From an uncultured Eubacteriales bacterium (GTDB taxonomy: Bacteria; Bacillota; Clostridia; Christensenellales; Aristaeellaceae): DNA of 64,000 nt. Below are positions 29,357-40,745 of this stretch, one piece after another (position 1 is the stretch's first letter; the number at the start of each line of letters is the position of its first letter). The stretch lies in the NCBI GenBank assembly GCA_902790175.1, contig CADAQZ010000013.1:53615-117614 (forward strand). Reading direction: 5' to 3'. The notes beneath the pieces are model-generated. The model was not told the DNA's origin and ran no database searches. It worked only from the letters and a program-made list of their open reading frames with translations. The position numbers were made by a program, and so were the translations under genes.

Positions 29357-29655
29357 CAGTGCGGCGATAAGGGCTGCCATGGGTGTCAACCGCGCCCGCG
29401 CAATCGGTCATTTACGGTTTATGTAAACTCCCTCTTGCGCGGGCTTGTTTCCTTGCCTGGCAACCCTTCTCACCACGCTGGCGTGAATCGATAAGTTTGT
29501 CAAATTGGCGGCGTATCTTCAAAGTTTTGTGAAAATCTGGTTTTTAACGCCTCCAAGGCTTGACGAGTACATAAGGTTTGAGGTATAATAAGCGTTGTGG
29601 CGAACCCCATGCTACATTGGCATTTGCCATTCAAACGCGAGGGGAGGGAAAGCAC
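29357..29655. other. Non-coding region before rpsU
   Basis: No gene is visible. GCCCGCGCAA at about 29394 and TTGCGCGGGC at about 29434 form a perfect 10-bp stem over a ~30-nt loop, possibly the end of the mtaB-HIT transcript. The rest is AT-richer sequence leading to the rpsU promoter. Confidence 0.5.
29560..29589 (+). promoter_or_regulatory. Sigma-A-type promoter of rpsU
   Basis: TTGACG (29560-29565), an 18 bp spacer and TATAAT (29584-29589) lie 66 bp before the rpsU start. Confidence 0.75.
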
Positions 29656-29829
29656 ATGTCCGAGGTACGCATTCGGGAAAATGAATCATTGGAAAGCGCG
29701 CTGCGCCGGTTCAAGCGCAAGACGGCTCGCGATGGCATTCTCGCTGAAGCCAGGAAAAGGGAACACTACGAAAAGCCCAGCGTAAAGCGTAAGAAGAAGG
29801 CCGAAGCCGCTCGCAAGCGCAAGTATTAA
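29656..29829 (+). CDS. rpsU: 30S ribosomal protein S21
   Basis: The 57-residue protein starts [20 protein letters not shown] and has the basic C-terminus AARKRKY typical of S21. ATG 29656 is preceded by GGGAGGGAAAG. It has its own promoter and terminator, so it is monocistronic here. Confidence 0.96.
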   Translation: MSEVRIRENESLESALRRFKRKTARDGILAEARKREHYEKPSVKRKKKAEAARKRKY

Positions 29830-29839
29830 GCCCAATGAA

Positions 29840-29870
29840 AGCCCCTCTGGTCACCCGGAGGGGCTGTTTT
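29840..29870 (+). terminator. Intrinsic terminator of rpsU
   Basis: Arms AGCCCCTC and GAGGGGCT enclose a 10-nt loop, followed by GTTTT. Confidence 0.85.
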
Positions 29871-30050
29871 CAGATAACAAACCGTCTGTTTTTACCCATC
29901 TGTTCAGGATATTTCCCCGGCGCGATGCGCGCCGATCGGGTGAGCTGCGCCGGTCGCGGCATGTATGTTTCGCCTGATTGCAACATAAGTATATAGCAAC
30001 GAACGCGCGCCCCCGTGCGCTCTATCGTCCGTTTTTGGAGAAAACCACAT

Positions 30051-31082
30051 ATGCGAACCATTATGCTGCTGTGGCCCCACGCCAACGCCCGCTACCAGGC
30101 CGAGACCGTGAACCTGGCCGAGGCCGAGCTGGGGCTGATGCTGGAACGCCTCGCGCCCGGGGCGCGGATCGCCCGCGAGACGGGGCTGGAGTTGCCCGCG
30201 CTGGCCATCGACTGCGACGCCCCGCTGGGCGAGGACGCGATCGAGGCGCTGCGCGCGCACTCGCTGCTCTACGCGCTCTTTGAAGTGCGGGAGGGGCTGC
30301 TTTCGCCCATCGCCGGAAGGGCTGTGCCCCGCGTGGGCGGCGATCTGCCCGCCATCCTCAAGTACAAGGGCAAGACCAACGAGCTGTTTTTGCAGCTGCT
30401 GATCAACGCGGCGCTCTACGGCGGGGATTTCTGGCCCCGGGCGAAGGAGCCGCTTAGGCTGCTGGATCCGATGTGCGGCCGCGCTACGAGTCTGTTCGTG
30501 GCGGCCAACTACGGCTGGGACGCCGACGGCGCGGACGTGGACGGCGGCGACCTGAAGGAGGCCGAGCGCTTCTTCAAGCGCTATCTGGAGTACCACCGCT
30601 TCAAGCACACCCTGACGCGGGAATCCCGGACGCTGAAGAAGGGGCAGGCAACCGTGAGCCGCTTCGAATACGCTCCCGACGCCGCCGATTTCAAGGCCGG
30701 GCGCGCAAGCAAACTGTCGCTGGCGCACGCGGACGCCTCCCAGGCCGAGGCGGTCTTCGGGAAGAACGCCTTTCACATCGTCGCCTGCGACCTGCCCTAC
30801 GGCGTGCGCCACGACGCGCAGCTGGCCCGCGGCGCGGATCGCGGCGGCAACTGGCTGGAGACGCTGCTTCGGCGCACGCTGCCCGTCTGGCGGGCGGCAT
30901 TGAAGCCGGGCGGCACCGTGGCCGTGTCGTTCAACGCCCAGAACATGCGCCTCGATCGCGTGCGCGGTCTGATGGAGGACGCCGGGTTCGAGGTGCTCCG
31001 CGGCGGCCGTTGGGACGGCTTCGAGCACTGGGTGGAGCAGGCCATCACCCGCGACATCGCCGTTTGCAAAAAGACACAGTGA
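30051..31082 (+). CDS. TRM11/RlmKL-like SAM-dependent RNA methyltransferase
   Basis: The 343-residue protein has an N-terminal region without clear homology to me and a class I methyltransferase domain. That domain contains [16 protein letters not shown] (SAM site, as DPMCGSGT in tRNA guanine-N2 methyltransferases) and the catalytic DLPYGV (D/N-P-P-Y type). This fits the TRM11/RlmKL group acting on guanine N2 in RNA, though no THUMP domain is evident. ATG 30051 is preceded by TTGGAG; the open frame starts earlier without a site. Target RNA is unknown. Confidence 0.75.
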   Translation: MRTIMLLWPHANARYQAETVNLAEAELGLMLERLAPGARIARETGLELPALAIDCDAPLGEDAIEALRAHSLLYALFEVREGLLSPIAGRAVPRVGGDLPAILKYKGKTNELFLQLLINAALYGGDFWPRAKEPLRLLDPMCGRATSLFVAANYGWDADGADVDGGDLKEAERFFKRYLEYHRFKHTLTRESRTLKKGQATVSRFEYAPDAADFKAGRASKLSLAHADASQAEAVFGKNAFHIVACDLPYGVRHDAQLARGADRGGNWLETLLRRTLPVWRAALKPGGTVAVSFNAQNMRLDRVRGLMEDAGFEVLRGGRWDGFEHWVEQAITRDIAVCKKTQ

Positions 31083-31134
31083 CGCATCCCATATATTGCA
31101 CTTCTTCCCATCCCAACCCCCATCGGAGGTCAAT

Positions 31135-32970
31135 ATGGACTATCAATCGCTGCACATGAAGACCGTCGTGGAGCTGCGCAGGCTGGCGAAGGACGCCGGC
31201 GTGAAGGTTCCCGCGGGCACGAACAAGACGACGCTGATCCAGCTGCTGCTGGAGTCGGAGAAGCCCGCCGCGCCGAAATCCACGAAGCCCGCCGCCAAGC
31301 CGGAGAAAGCCGCTGAAAAGGCCGACGCGCCCAAGCCGGAGAAGCCCGCGGAGGCGGCCAAGGATAAGGAACAGAAGGCGAAGCGCAGCCCCGGCAGGCC
31401 CCGTAGCCGCCGCGAAGCGCCGGAGGCGAAGCCCGCCGCAAAGCCGGAGGCGAAGTCTGCGCCGAAACAGGAGACGAAACCCGCCGCCAAGCCGGAGGCG
31501 AAGTCTGCGCCGAAGCAGGAGGCGAAGCCCGAGCCGAAACAGGAGACGAAACCCGCCGCTAAGCAAGAGGCCAAGCCCGCGGAAAAGCCGGAGGCGAAGC
31601 CCGTCGCGGAGGCGCCAAAGCCCGCGCAGCCGCGCGCCGCGTCGCCCGTCCACGGCAGCTTCCGCCCCGCGAACGCCGCGGGGGAGGGCAATGCGCGCCC
31701 GGCCCAGCGGACCTTCCCCAATCGCACCCCGGCGCGACCCGCACCGGTCCGCGCGGAGCAGTCCTACGCCGGGGAGTACCGGACATCCAACCCCGCCGCC
31801 GGGGAGCTGCTGGCCTCGGGCGATTGCGGCGAGGGCGCGGGCGTGCTGGAGATCCAGCCGGACGGCTACGGCTTTTTGCGGGCGGAGAACTGCCTGCCCG
31901 GGCCGAACGACGTGTACATCTCCATCGCGCAGATCCGCCGCTTCAACCTGCGCAACGGCGACCTGGTGGCGGGCAAGACGCGCCCGCAGCGCGAGGGCGA
32001 TCGCTACAGCGCGATCCTCTACATCACGCAGATCAACGGCGAGAGCCCCGAGAAGGCGCTGGAGCGCCCGCGCTTCGAGGACCTTGTGCCCATCTACCCG
32101 GACCAGCGCCTGCGCCTGGAGCCCGCCGAGGGCAAGGGCGACCTGTCGCTTCGGCTGGTGGACATGCTCGCGCCGATCGGCAAGGGCCAGCGCGGCATGA
32201 TCGTGTCCCAGCCGAAGGCAGGCAAGACCACGCTTCTCAAAAAGCTGGCCAACGCCATCACAAGCCAGTACCCGGACGTGCACCTGATCGTGCTGCTGAT
32301 CGACGAGCGGCCGGAGGAGGTCACGGACATGCAGCGCTCCATCCAGGGCGAGGTGATCTACTCCACGTTCGACGAGGAGCCGGAGCACCACACCCGCGTG
32401 TCGGAGATGGTGCTGGCCCGGGCGCAGCGGCTGGTGGAGATGGGCAAGGACGTAGTGGTGCTGCTGGACTCCATCACCCGCCTGGCCCGCGCCTACAACC
32501 TGACCATCACGCCCACCGGGCGCTCGCTGTCCGGCGGCCTCGATCCGGGGGCGCTGTTCAGGCCCAAGCGATTCTTCGGCGCGGCCCGCAACATCGAAAA
32601 CGGCGGCAGCCTCACCATCATCGCCACCGCGCTGGTGGACACGGGCAGCCGCATGGACGACATCATCTTCGAGGAGTTCAAGGGCACCGGCAACATGGAG
32701 TTGCACCTGGACCGCAAGCTGTCCGACCGGCGCGTGTTCCCGGCTATCGACCTTTTGAAGTCCGGCACCCGCCGCGAGGAGCTCCTGCTCAGCGAGGAGG
32801 AGATGAACGGCGAATACCAGGTGCGCAAGATGCTCGCCGGACGCCAGCAGGAGATGTACGAGCAGCTGATCGAGCTGATGACCAAGACCAGCGACAACGC
32901 CGACTTCTTCAACCGCCTCAAGGGCTGGCTGGCGGTGTACGAGAAGGAAGGGTATTCGCTGGGAAGATGA
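31135..32970 (+). CDS. rho: Transcription termination factor Rho with long low-complexity arm
   Basis: The 611-residue protein is about 190 residues longer than E. coli Rho. Residues 1-45 form the Rho N-terminal helical domain ([16 protein letters not shown]). Residues ~46-205 are low complexity, rich in K, P, A, E and Q, with loose repeats of the type [16 protein letters not shown] and one AT-hook-like [10 protein letters not shown]. Then come the RNA-binding cold-shock domain ([14 protein letters not shown]), Walker [10 protein letters not shown], Walker [17 protein letters not shown], and the ring-lining Q and R loops in [20 protein letters not shown]. The ATPase core is intact, so an active RNA translocase is expected. 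ATG 31135 follows CGGAGGT. Confidence 0.97.
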   Translation: MDYQSLHMKTVVELRRLAKDAGVKVPAGTNKTTLIQLLLESEKPAAPKSTKPAAKPEKAAEKADAPKPEKPAEAAKDKEQKAKRSPGRPRSRREAPEAKPAAKPEAKSAPKQETKPAAKPEAKSAPKQEAKPEPKQETKPAAKQEAKPAEKPEAKPVAEAPKPAQPRAASPVHGSFRPANAAGEGNARPAQRTFPNRTPARPAPVRAEQSYAGEYRTSNPAAGELLASGDCGEGAGVLEIQPDGYGFLRAENCLPGPNDVYISIAQIRRFNLRNGDLVAGKTRPQREGDRYSAILYITQINGESPEKALERPRFEDLVPIYPDQRLRLEPAEGKGDLSLRLVDMLAPIGKGQRGMIVSQPKAGKTTLLKKLANAITSQYPDVHLIVLLIDERPEEVTDMQRSIQGEVIYSTFDEEPEHHTRVSEMVLARAQRLVEMGKDVVVLLDSITRLARAYNLTITPTGRSLSGGLDPGALFRPKRFFGAARNIENGGSLTIIATALVDTGSRMDDIIFEEFKGTGNMELHLDRKLSDRRVFPAIDLLKSGTRREELLLSEEEMNGEYQVRKMLAGRQQEMYEQLIELMTKTSDNADFFNRLKGWLAVYEKEGYSLGR

Positions 32971-32971
32971 G

Positions 32972-32999
32972 AAAAACCCGCGCGTTTGCGCGGGTTTTT
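32972..32999. terminator. Bidirectional terminator between rho and queA
   Basis: Perfect arms AAAAACCCGCGC and GCGCGGGTTTTT enclose a GTTT loop. It serves the converging rho and queA transcripts. Confidence 0.88.
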
Positions 33000-33008
33000 C
33001 TCATCGGA

Positions 33009-34031
<1,023 letters not shown>

Positions 34032-34038
34032 TTCAATC

Positions 34039-34347
34039 TCACAGCATTTTGATGTTGCCGATGATGGGCAGAGGTTCGTCAGAGCCCTTGGCGGCGCGGT
34101 AGACGCCCATGAGGATCAGGATCAGCAGCGCCACGTCGGCGACCTCGCCCACCACGGCGAAGATGCCGCCCAGCTTGATCATCAGCGAGGCGATGCACTC
34201 CAAGGTGGACAGCACGATCGCCTGGTTCAGGTGATGGCGGGACAGCGCGTCGTCCTTGTCGCGCAGTATGAAGGCCACGATGACGCCGATCCACACGAAC
34301 AGATAGCTGATGATCGCGGCAGCCTTGGATTTCTTGCTGGTGTACAT
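34039..34347 (-). CDS. Small Tic20/DUF4870-like membrane protein
   Basis: The 102-residue protein has three hydrophobic helices (about residues 8-25, 40-60 and 65-88) and the segment [15 protein letters not shown]. That segment is like the conserved H-x-x-Q-A/S element of the DUF4870 and Tic20-like families. The start is ATG 34347 because GGAGGT lies 7 bp upstream of it; an ATG at 34353 would be too close. Function is unknown. It sits between ruvB and queA and is probably cotranscribed. Confidence 0.65.
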   Translation of the reverse strand: MYTSKKSKAAAIISYLFVWIGVIVAFILRDKDDALSRHHLNQAIVLSTLECIASLMIKLGGIFAVVGEVADVALLILILMGVYRAAKGSDEPLPIIGNIKML

Positions 34348-34387
34348 GGACATGACCTCCAATTTGTCACAGTTCAGGCTCTATTGC

Positions 34388-35434
34388 TCACAGCTCCATG
34401 CGGGTCTGGCCGTCGCCTGCGGGCGACGCGGGGCGGGGCATCTTCATGCCCATATGGTCGTAGGCCGCCTGGGTGCAGACGCGGCCGCGGGGCGTGCGCA
34501 TGATGAAGCCCAGCTGCAGCAGGTACGGCTCGTACACGTCCTCGATGGTGGTGGTGTCCTCGCCAGTGCTTGCCGCCAGCGTGTCCAAGCCCACGGGCCC
34601 GCCGCCGAACTTCTCCATCATCGTGGTCAGCATCGTGCGGTCCACGTGGTCCAGGCCCAGCTCGTCCACCTCCAGCATGTTCAGCGCCTCGCGGGCGATG
34701 TCCACGGTGATCTGCCCGTCGCCCTTCACCTGCGCAAAGTCGCGCACGCGGCGGATCAGCCGGTTGGCGACGCGGGGCGTGCCGCGGCTGCGGCTGGCGA
34801 TCTCCAGCGCGCCGTCGTGGTCGCAATCGATCTTGAGGATCTGCGCCGAGCGCCGCACGATCACGGCCAGCTGCTCCGGCTGGTAGAGCTCCAGGCGGAA
34901 CGTGATGCCGAAGCGGTCGCGCAGGGGGCTGGTGAGCATGCCGGCGCGGGTGGTCGCGCCGATCAGCGTGAACTTCGGCAGATCGAGGCGGATCGACCGC
35001 GCGGCGGGGCCCTTGCCGATCATGATGTCCAGCGCGTAGTCCTCCATCGCGGGGTAGAGCACCTCCTCCACCTGGTGGCTGAGGCGGTGGATCTCGTCGA
35101 TGAACAGCACGTCGCCCGCGTTCAGGTTCGTCAGGATCGACGCCAGGTCGCCCGCGCGCTCGATGGCCGGACCGCTGGTGACGCGGATATTGTGGCCCAT
35201 CTCCGCGGCGATGATGCCCGCCAGCGTGGTCTTGCCCAGCCCGGGCGGGCCGTAGAGCAGGATGTGGTCCAGCGGCTCGTGGCGCGCGAGGGCGGCCTGC
35301 ATGTATACGGTCAGGCTCTGCTTCAGCTTGTCCTGCCCGTAGTACTCGGCCAGCGAATGGGGGCGCAGCGAGAGCTCCGCCTCGTCCTCCTCCTCGCGGT
35401 AGCCGGTGGTGATGATGCGTTCCTCGTCGTACAT
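34388..35434 (-). CDS. ruvB: Holliday junction branch migration helicase RuvB
   Basis: RuvB is the hexameric ATPase motor of RuvABC. The 348-residue protein has [15 protein letters not shown], Walker [14 protein letters not shown], Walker [10 protein letters not shown], sensor 1 [18 protein letters not shown] and the C-terminal winged helix ([10 protein letters not shown]). ATG 35434 follows GGAGG. The reading frame stays open far upstream through murJ on the same strand, but that extension is not coding. No ruvA is in the window. Confidence 0.97.
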   Translation of the reverse strand: MYDEERIITTGYREEEDEAELSLRPHSLAEYYGQDKLKQSLTVYMQAALARHEPLDHILLYGPPGLGKTTLAGIIAAEMGHNIRVTSGPAIERAGDLASILTNLNAGDVLFIDEIHRLSHQVEEVLYPAMEDYALDIMIGKGPAARSIRLDLPKFTLIGATTRAGMLTSPLRDRFGITFRLELYQPEQLAVIVRRSAQILKIDCDHDGALEIASRSRGTPRVANRLIRRVRDFAQVKGDGQITVDIAREALNMLEVDELGLDHVDRTMLTTMMEKFGGGPVGLDTLAASTGEDTTTIEDVYEPYLLQLGFIMRTPRGRVCTQAAYDHMGMKMPRPASPAGDGQTRMEL

Positions 35435-35470
35435 GGGGAACCTCCTTGGGATGAGATCGGGGGTTTGGTC

Positions 35471-35493
35471 GGGCGCCGCAACGGCGCCCCTAC
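35471..35493. repeat. GGGCGCCGCAACGGCGCCC palindrome between ruvB and murJ
   Basis: This is a variant of the GC-rich palindrome seen at 8641 and 24457. Here it sits inside a likely operon, so it may be an mRNA processing or partial termination site. Confidence 0.5.
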
Positions 35494-35511
35494 GGGTATT
35501 TGTTCGTAGCG

Positions 35512-37047
35512 CTATCTCCGGCGCAGCATTTCCATGACGAATGCGTGCATGGCCCTGGCGCGCAGCAGGACGCAGCTGAACAGGTAGGCGATCAGCCCGA
35601 CACCCGTGCACGCGACCAGCCGCAGAAACACACGGCCCGTGCCAAGCGCTTCGGGCAGCGCGCGGTTCATCAGCGCGCAGGCCGCGCCGCACACCAGCGC
35701 GGCGACGGCGATCTTCAGAAGCTCCGGCAGCACGGCCCCGAAGCCCAGCGTGCCGAAGCGCTTTTTGAGCAGCAATAGGAGCGTCACCATGCCGGTGGTC
35801 CCGGCGATGGAGGTCGCCAGCGCGAGGCCGTTCGCGCCGAGGAAGATGCGCAATATCAGGTTCAGCACGATGTTCAGCGCCACCACCAGGCAGGAGACGC
35901 GAAACGGCGTCTTGGTGTCCTGCAGGGCGTGGAACACGCGGCTCAAAAAGTCGCGCAGTCCGAACGCCGGGACGCCCACGACGTAGCAGATCAGGATGCC
36001 CGCCGTGACGCGCACGGAGTCCATGCCGAACTTGCCGCGCATGTAGGCGAACTTGATCACGTCGGTCGACATCACCACGGCCACGGCCACGATCGGCAGC
36101 GCCACCAGCGCGATCACGAGGATGCTGCGGCGCAGCGCGTCCAGCATGCCCTTTTGGTCCTTCTCGGCGGCCAGGCGGCTCATCTTCGAGAACATCACCG
36201 TCGTCAGCGGCACCATCAGCACGCCCAGCAGGAACGTGATCAGCCGGTAGGCGTAGCTCATGGCGGAGATGTCGCCGGGGTTCAGGCCCGAGGCCAGCGC
36301 GTGGTCGATCATGTGGTTCAGCTCGCTGATGCCCATTGAGAGCATCGCGGGCCCGGCCAGCCGCAGCAGCTTGTGGAAGCGCTTGTCGGTGAAGTCGATC
36401 ACCGGCGTGTAGGAAAACCAGCCGCGCAGGAACGGCACCAGGATCAGAAATTGCAGGATGTTCGCGGTGAACACGCCCCAACCCACGGCCATGATGCCGT
36501 ACTTTGCGGAGAATACGATCGACGCCACCATCACGCACAGGCTCAGCGGGAAGCCGGTCAGCTGCGCGGCGACGTACTTCTCCGTCGCGTTCAGAAGGCT
36601 CGCGAGGCTGATCGAGGTGATGTTGAACACCAGCGACAGCAGCATCACGCGCACCAGCCGCACCGTCAAATCGGCCTTCTCCGGGTCAAAGCCCACGTAG
36701 ATCAGGCCCACCAGCGGCCGCGCCAGCACGTAGAACAGCGCCGAGATCGCCAGCGCCGCCAGCGCAAACAGGTTCATCGTGTTGCTGGCGAAGTGGTTGG
36801 AGCGCCGCAGGCTGTGCTTCTCCCGCTGTTCCACGTACAGCGGGATCAGCGTCGCGGAGATGCAGGAGTTGAACAGCAGCACCGGCAGGTAAAACAGGCT
36901 GTAGGCCGACACATAGGCGTCGTTGGCGATGCCCGTGCCGAAGTAGTTGGCCAGGATCATGTCCCGCACAAAGCCGAAAACCTTGCTGAGGATGATGACC
37001 GCCGTGACCAGCATCGTGGTCTTCAATACGCGCTGCGTGCGTGCCAA
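35512..37047 (-). CDS. murJ: Lipid II flippase MurJ
   Basis: MurJ (MviN) flips lipid II for peptidoglycan synthesis. The 511-residue protein has 14 predicted helices of the MOP superfamily. Conserved parts are [21 protein letters not shown] near the start (quoted in part) and the central [19 protein letters not shown] segment. The start codon is TTG at 37047, eight bases after AGGAGGT; no ATG or GTG is suitably placed. It is the first gene of the murJ-ruvB-DUF4870-queA group. Confidence 0.93.
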   Translation of the reverse strand: MARTQRVLKTTMLVTAVIILSKVFGFVRDMILANYFGTGIANDAYVSAYSLFYLPVLLFNSCISATLIPLYVEQREKHSLRRSNHFASNTMNLFALAALAISALFYVLARPLVGLIYVGFDPEKADLTVRLVRVMLLSLVFNITSISLASLLNATEKYVAAQLTGFPLSLCVMVASIVFSAKYGIMAVGWGVFTANILQFLILVPFLRGWFSYTPVIDFTDKRFHKLLRLAGPAMLSMGISELNHMIDHALASGLNPGDISAMSYAYRLITFLLGVLMVPLTTVMFSKMSRLAAEKDQKGMLDALRRSILVIALVALPIVAVAVVMSTDVIKFAYMRGKFGMDSVRVTAGILICYVVGVPAFGLRDFLSRVFHALQDTKTPFRVSCLVVALNIVLNLILRIFLGANGLALATSIAGTTGMVTLLLLLKKRFGTLGFGAVLPELLKIAVAALVCGAACALMNRALPEALGTGRVFLRLVACTGVGLIAYLFSCVLLRARAMHAFVMEMLRRR

Positions 37048-37317
37048 GTTAAAGGACCTCCTGTTTGAGTGAGGAGTGAGGAGTTAGGAGTGAGGAGTTG
37101 GAAAAGCCCAAACTTCCCGCAATTATATGTAGTATAGCACAGCCGGGTTAAGAACAGTGGGTGATACGCTCAATCCGTCTCTCGCGCACACATGTTTTTT
37201 CTCAATAGACACATTTAACGCGCTTTACCCCATTTCCAAACATTGATGCACTATAATAAAGCACAAGCCATTCCCGGCGGGCGCCGGGCCGACAACGATC
37301 CGAGAGGATGAATACGC
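37048..37317. other. Divergent intergenic region murJ/serC
   Basis: A run of GAGTGAGGAGTTAGGAGTG units fills 37066-37100, just upstream of murJ. On the minus strand TATACT and TATAAT occur near 37115-37135 as possible murJ -10 boxes. On the plus strand TATAAT (37252-37257) is the likely -10 for serC, with no good -35 (a sign of activator control or a weak promoter). A small hairpin CCCGGCG/CGCCGGG lies at 37274-37289. Confidence 0.45.
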
Positions 37318-38400
37318 ATGAGTCGAGTTTACAACTTTGCCCCCGGTCCCTCCACGATGCCCCAGGAGGTGCTGGAGACCGCCGCGCGGGAGATGCTGGA
37401 CTACCAGGGCACGGGCATGTGCGTGGCTGAAATGAGCCACCGCTCCAAGCAGTACCAGGCCATCTTTGACGAGACCGAGGCCACGCTGCGCGACCTGATG
37501 CACATTCCCGACACCTACGCGGTGCTGTTCCTGCAGGGCGGCGCCACGGGCCAGTTCGCCGCCATCCCGATGAACCTGATGACCAAGAGCGGCAGCGCGG
37601 ACTATGTGGACAGCGGCAACTTTGCCCACGGCGCGCTGGTGGAGGCGAAGAAATACGGCAATGTGCACGTGGTCGGCTCGTCCCGGGACGACAACTACGC
37701 CTATATCCCCAAGCTGAACAAGGCGGATTTCGACCCCAACGCCGATTATTTCTACATCACCACCAACAACACCATCTACGGCACCCGCTACTATGAGCTG
37801 CCCGACACCGGCAGCGTTCCGCTGGTGGCCGACATGTCCTCCAATATCCTGAGCGAGGTCTATGACATCAACAAGTTCGGCGTGGCCTACGCCGGCGCGC
37901 AGAAGAACGTGGGCCCCGCGGGCCTGACCATCGTCATCGCCCGGCGCGACCTGCTCGGCAACGCGATGCCCACCACGCCCAAGATCATGGACTGGAAGAT
38001 CATGGACGAGAAGGGCAGCATGCTGAACACCCCGCCCACCTACGCCATCTATATGGCGGGCCTGTGCATGAAGTGGCTGAAGGCGCAGGGCGGCGTGGAG
38101 GCCATTGAAAAGGTGAACATCGAAAAGGCGAACCTGCTGTACGGCCTGCTGGACGACTCTGACTTCTACCGCCCGACCGCGAGCGTGGAGAGCCGCAGCC
38201 GCATGAACGTGACCTTCACCACGCCCAGCCCCGAGCAGGACGCCTCGTTCGTGAAGGCCGCCGCCGAGAACGGCCTGGTCAACCTGAAGGGCCACCGCCT
38301 GGTGGGCGGCATCCGCGCCAGCATCTACAACGCCATGCCGATGGCGGGTGTTGAAAAGCTCGTCGAATTTATGAAAAAGTTTGAGATGGAGAATAAGTAA
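37318..38400 (+). CDS. serC: Phosphoserine aminotransferase
   Basis: SerC converts 3-phosphohydroxypyruvate and glutamate to phosphoserine and 2-oxoglutarate, with PLP. The 360-residue protein starts RVYNFAPGPSTMPQEVLE. The PLP lysine is in VAYAGAQKNVGPAGLT, and FLQGGATGQFAAIPMNL is the phosphate-binding region. ATG 37318 follows CGAGAGGA. serA follows with no gap (TAAATG), giving a two-gene serine operon lacking serB here. Confidence 0.96.
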   Translation: MSRVYNFAPGPSTMPQEVLETAAREMLDYQGTGMCVAEMSHRSKQYQAIFDETEATLRDLMHIPDTYAVLFLQGGATGQFAAIPMNLMTKSGSADYVDSGNFAHGALVEAKKYGNVHVVGSSRDDNYAYIPKLNKADFDPNADYFYITTNNTIYGTRYYELPDTGSVPLVADMSSNILSEVYDINKFGVAYAGAQKNVGPAGLTIVIARRDLLGNAMPTTPKIMDWKIMDEKGSMLNTPPTYAIYMAGLCMKWLKAQGGVEAIEKVNIEKANLLYGLLDDSDFYRPTASVESRSRMNVTFTTPSPEQDASFVKAAAENGLVNLKGHRLVGGIRASIYNAMPMAGVEKLVEFMKKFEMENK

Positions 38401-39570
38401 ATGTATAACATCAAGAAGCTGAATTCGATCTCGCCGGTGTACCACGGCATCCTCTCCGACGCCGATTTCGCGGTGAGCTCCGAAGTGGAGAATCCGGACG
38501 GCATTATCGTTCGAAGCGCGAACATGCACGACATGCCCGTCAACGACAACCTGCTCTGCATTGGCCGCGCCGGTGCGGGCGTGAACAACATCCCCCTGGA
38601 CGAGATGGCCGAGCACGGCGTGGTGGTATTCAACACCCCCGGCGCCAACGCCAACGCCGTCAAGGAGCTGGTGCTGGCCGGCCTGCTGCTGGCCTCGCGC
38701 CGCATCTCCGAGGGCATCGAGTGGTGCAAGGGACTCAAGGACGGCGAGACGACCGTCGAAAAGCAGGTGGAGGCCGGCAAAAAGCAGTTCATCGGCCCCG
38801 AGCTGGCCGGGAAGACGCTGGGCGTCATCGGCCTGGGCGCGATCGGCCTGCAGGTGGCGAACGCGGGCGTGGCCCTGGGCATGGACGTGCTGGGCTATGA
38901 CCCCTACATCTCCGTGGACAACGCCTGGCGGCTGTCCCGCGCCGTGCGCCACGCGATGAGCCTGGACGAGGTGATCGAGAAGAGCGACTACATCACGCTG
39001 CACGTGCCGCTGACCGACAGCAACCGCGGCATGATCGACGCCGGGGCCATCTCCCACATGAAGAAGTCCGCGGCGCTGCTGAACTTCTCGCGCGGCGGCC
39101 TGGTGAACGTGGCGGACGTGAAGGAGGCCCTGGAGGAGGGGCATCTGCGCGTCTACGTCACCGACTTCCCCGAGGAGGCGCTGGTGGGCGCGAAGGGCGT
39201 TCTGCTGACACCGCACCTGGGCGCTTCCACCCCCGAGAGCGAGGACAACTGCGTGCGCATGGTGGCCAAGCAGATGAACGACTACATCAAGTACGGCTCC
39301 ATCGTCAACAGCGTGAACTATCCCAACTGCCCGCTAGGCAAGCCCGCGATGCCGCGTATCTCAATCCTGCACAAGAATGTGCCGAAGGTCATCGGCGCGA
39401 TCACGCAGATCATCTCCGGCGAGGGCCTGAACATCGAGAACATGGTGAACCAGTCCCGCGGGGCCTATGCCTACACCGTGCTGGACGTGGACGCCAAGCC
39501 CAGCGCGCTGCTGCGCAAAAAGCTGCTGGAGCTGGACACCGTCTATCGCGCCAGGCTGCTTATGCCGTAA
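38401..39570 (+). CDS. serA: D-3-phosphoglycerate dehydrogenase
   Basis: SerA oxidises 3-phosphoglycerate with NAD+, the first step of serine synthesis. The 389-residue protein has the NAD-binding GVIGLGAIGLQVANAG, the catalytic Arg region IGRAGAGVNNIPLD and the Glu/His pair around TPHLGAS. A C-terminal ACT domain (about 322-389, from RISILHKNVPKVIGAI) probably gives serine feedback. It is the short clostridial form without the intervening domain. Its ATG directly follows the serC stop. Confidence 0.95.
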   Translation: MYNIKKLNSISPVYHGILSDADFAVSSEVENPDGIIVRSANMHDMPVNDNLLCIGRAGAGVNNIPLDEMAEHGVVVFNTPGANANAVKELVLAGLLLASRRISEGIEWCKGLKDGETTVEKQVEAGKKQFIGPELAGKTLGVIGLGAIGLQVANAGVALGMDVLGYDPYISVDNAWRLSRAVRHAMSLDEVIEKSDYITLHVPLTDSNRGMIDAGAISHMKKSAALLNFSRGGLVNVADVKEALEEGHLRVYVTDFPEEALVGAKGVLLTPHLGASTPESEDNCVRMVAKQMNDYIKYGSIVNSVNYPNCPLGKPAMPRISILHKNVPKVIGAITQIISGEGLNIENMVNQSRGAYAYTVLDVDAKPSALLRKKLLELDTVYRARLLMP

Positions 39571-39585
39571 GGCGGCGATCGTTGC

Positions 39586-39620
39586 CATCAAGCCTTCCCC
39601 TAAAGGGGGAAGGCTTGATG
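39586..39620. repeat. 15-bp-arm hairpin between serA and DUF1015
   Basis: CATCAAGCCTTCCCC and its exact complement are separated by 5 nt. There is no T-run, so it is probably an mRNA-stabilising or processing element. The GCCTTCCCC unit is related to hairpins at 3499-3530. Confidence 0.6.
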
Positions 39621-39634
39621 TTGGAGGATTGATT

Positions 39635-40744
39635 ATGTACAACGCACTGAAAACCACCGATATCCTGCTCCCCCGCGAAGGCGTCGACCTCGAAAAGTGG
39701 GCCGTCGTGGCGTGCGACCAGTTCACGGCGCAGCCGGAGTATTGGGAGAAGGCCCGGGCGCTGGTGGGTGACGCGCCGTCGGCGCTGAACCTGGTGCTGC
39801 CGGAGGCGTGGCTGGGGGAAAGCGACGCGCGCATCCCCGCGATCCATGCCGCGATGGACCGCTGCCTCGCGGACGGCACGCTCGCAAGCGCGGTGAAGGA
39901 CGGCTTCGTGCTGGTGGAGCGCGCGACGAGTGCGGGCACGCGGCCCGGCCTGGTCGTGGCGCTGGACTTGGACGCCTACGACTACAGGCCCGGCTCGCAG
40001 AGCCTGATCCGCGCGACGGAGGGCACGGTGCTGGAGCGCGTGCCGCCGCGCGCGAAGGTGCGCCGGAACGCCCCGCTGGAGCTGCCGCACGTGATGATGC
40101 TGATCGACGATCCCGCCGACTCTGTGATCGGGCCGCTGGCGGCGAAGAAGGACGCCCTGCGCCCGCTGTACGACTTCGAGCTGATGCTCGGCGGCGGGCG
40201 GCTGCGCGGCTGGGCCGTCGAGGGCGCGGACACCCAAGGGGTGTTTGACGCGATCGACGCGCTGCTGGCGGGCGCGGACGGGCTGCTCTATGCCGTGGGC
40301 GACGGGAACCACTCGCTGGCGGCGGCGAAGCAGTGCTGGGAGGAGGTCGCCAGGACGCTGACGCCCGAGCAGCGCGAGAGCCACCCCGCGCGCCTGAAGG
40401 AAAACGGCGCGGAAGCGGGCGCGGGGGACGACCTCGTCGCGTTCGACGGCGCGGGGAATGAGTGGCGCTTCAAGTTCGCGGAGCACCCGCTGCGGCTATT
40501 GCAGGCGTTCCTGGACGACTATATGTCGCGCCACCCCGAGGCCGCCATCGACTACATCCATGGCGAGGACGCGCTGCGCGGGCTGATCGCGCGCCCGGAC
40601 GCGCTGGGCTTCATGCCGCGCGCCTTCGACAAGGCCGAGCTTTTCGGGTACATCCGCCGCTTCGGCGTGCTGCCCCGCAAGACCTTCTCGATGGGCGAGG
40701 CCACCGACAAGCGGTACTACGTGGAGGCCAGGAAGATCGTGTGA
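39635..40744 (+). CDS. DUF1015 family protein with internal deletion
   Basis: The 369-residue protein belongs to DUF1015, a family often found beside serA-serC in Clostridia; its function is unknown. Recognisable parts are LEKWAVVACDQFTAQPEYW near the start, YAVGDGNHSLAAAKQCWEE in the middle and the C-terminal KTFSMGEATDKRYYVEARKI. After SHPAR at about nucleotide 40393 the family's next block (A-L-V-E-x-x-N-x-H-D-x-x-L-x-F-E-P-I-H-R) is missing, and the sequence jumps in frame to LKENGAEAG. About 30-40 residues seem lost, matching the length deficit. Start ATG 39635 follows TTGGAGG. Confidence 0.82.
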   Translation: MYNALKTTDILLPREGVDLEKWAVVACDQFTAQPEYWEKARALVGDAPSALNLVLPEAWLGESDARIPAIHAAMDRCLADGTLASAVKDGFVLVERATSAGTRPGLVVALDLDAYDYRPGSQSLIRATEGTVLERVPPRAKVRRNAPLELPHVMMLIDDPADSVIGPLAAKKDALRPLYDFELMLGGGRLRGWAVEGADTQGVFDAIDALLAGADGLLYAVGDGNHSLAAAKQCWEEVARTLTPEQRESHPARLKENGAEAGAGDDLVAFDGAGNEWRFKFAEHPLRLLQAFLDDYMSRHPEAAIDYIHGEDALRGLIARPDALGFMPRAFDKAELFGYIRRFGVLPRKTFSMGEATDKRYYVEARKIV

Positions 40745-40745
40745 T

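Noticed and set aside
31096-31134. Upstream start of rho giving 13 more residues
   Set aside because: The ATG at 31135 has CGGAGGT at ideal distance; the upstream start has none.
34388-36538. A 716-codon open frame extending ruvB upstream through murJ
   Set aside because: The extension shows no homology, RuvB has a normal start with GGAGG at 35434, and murJ is certain in another frame of the same strand. High GC makes long chance frames.
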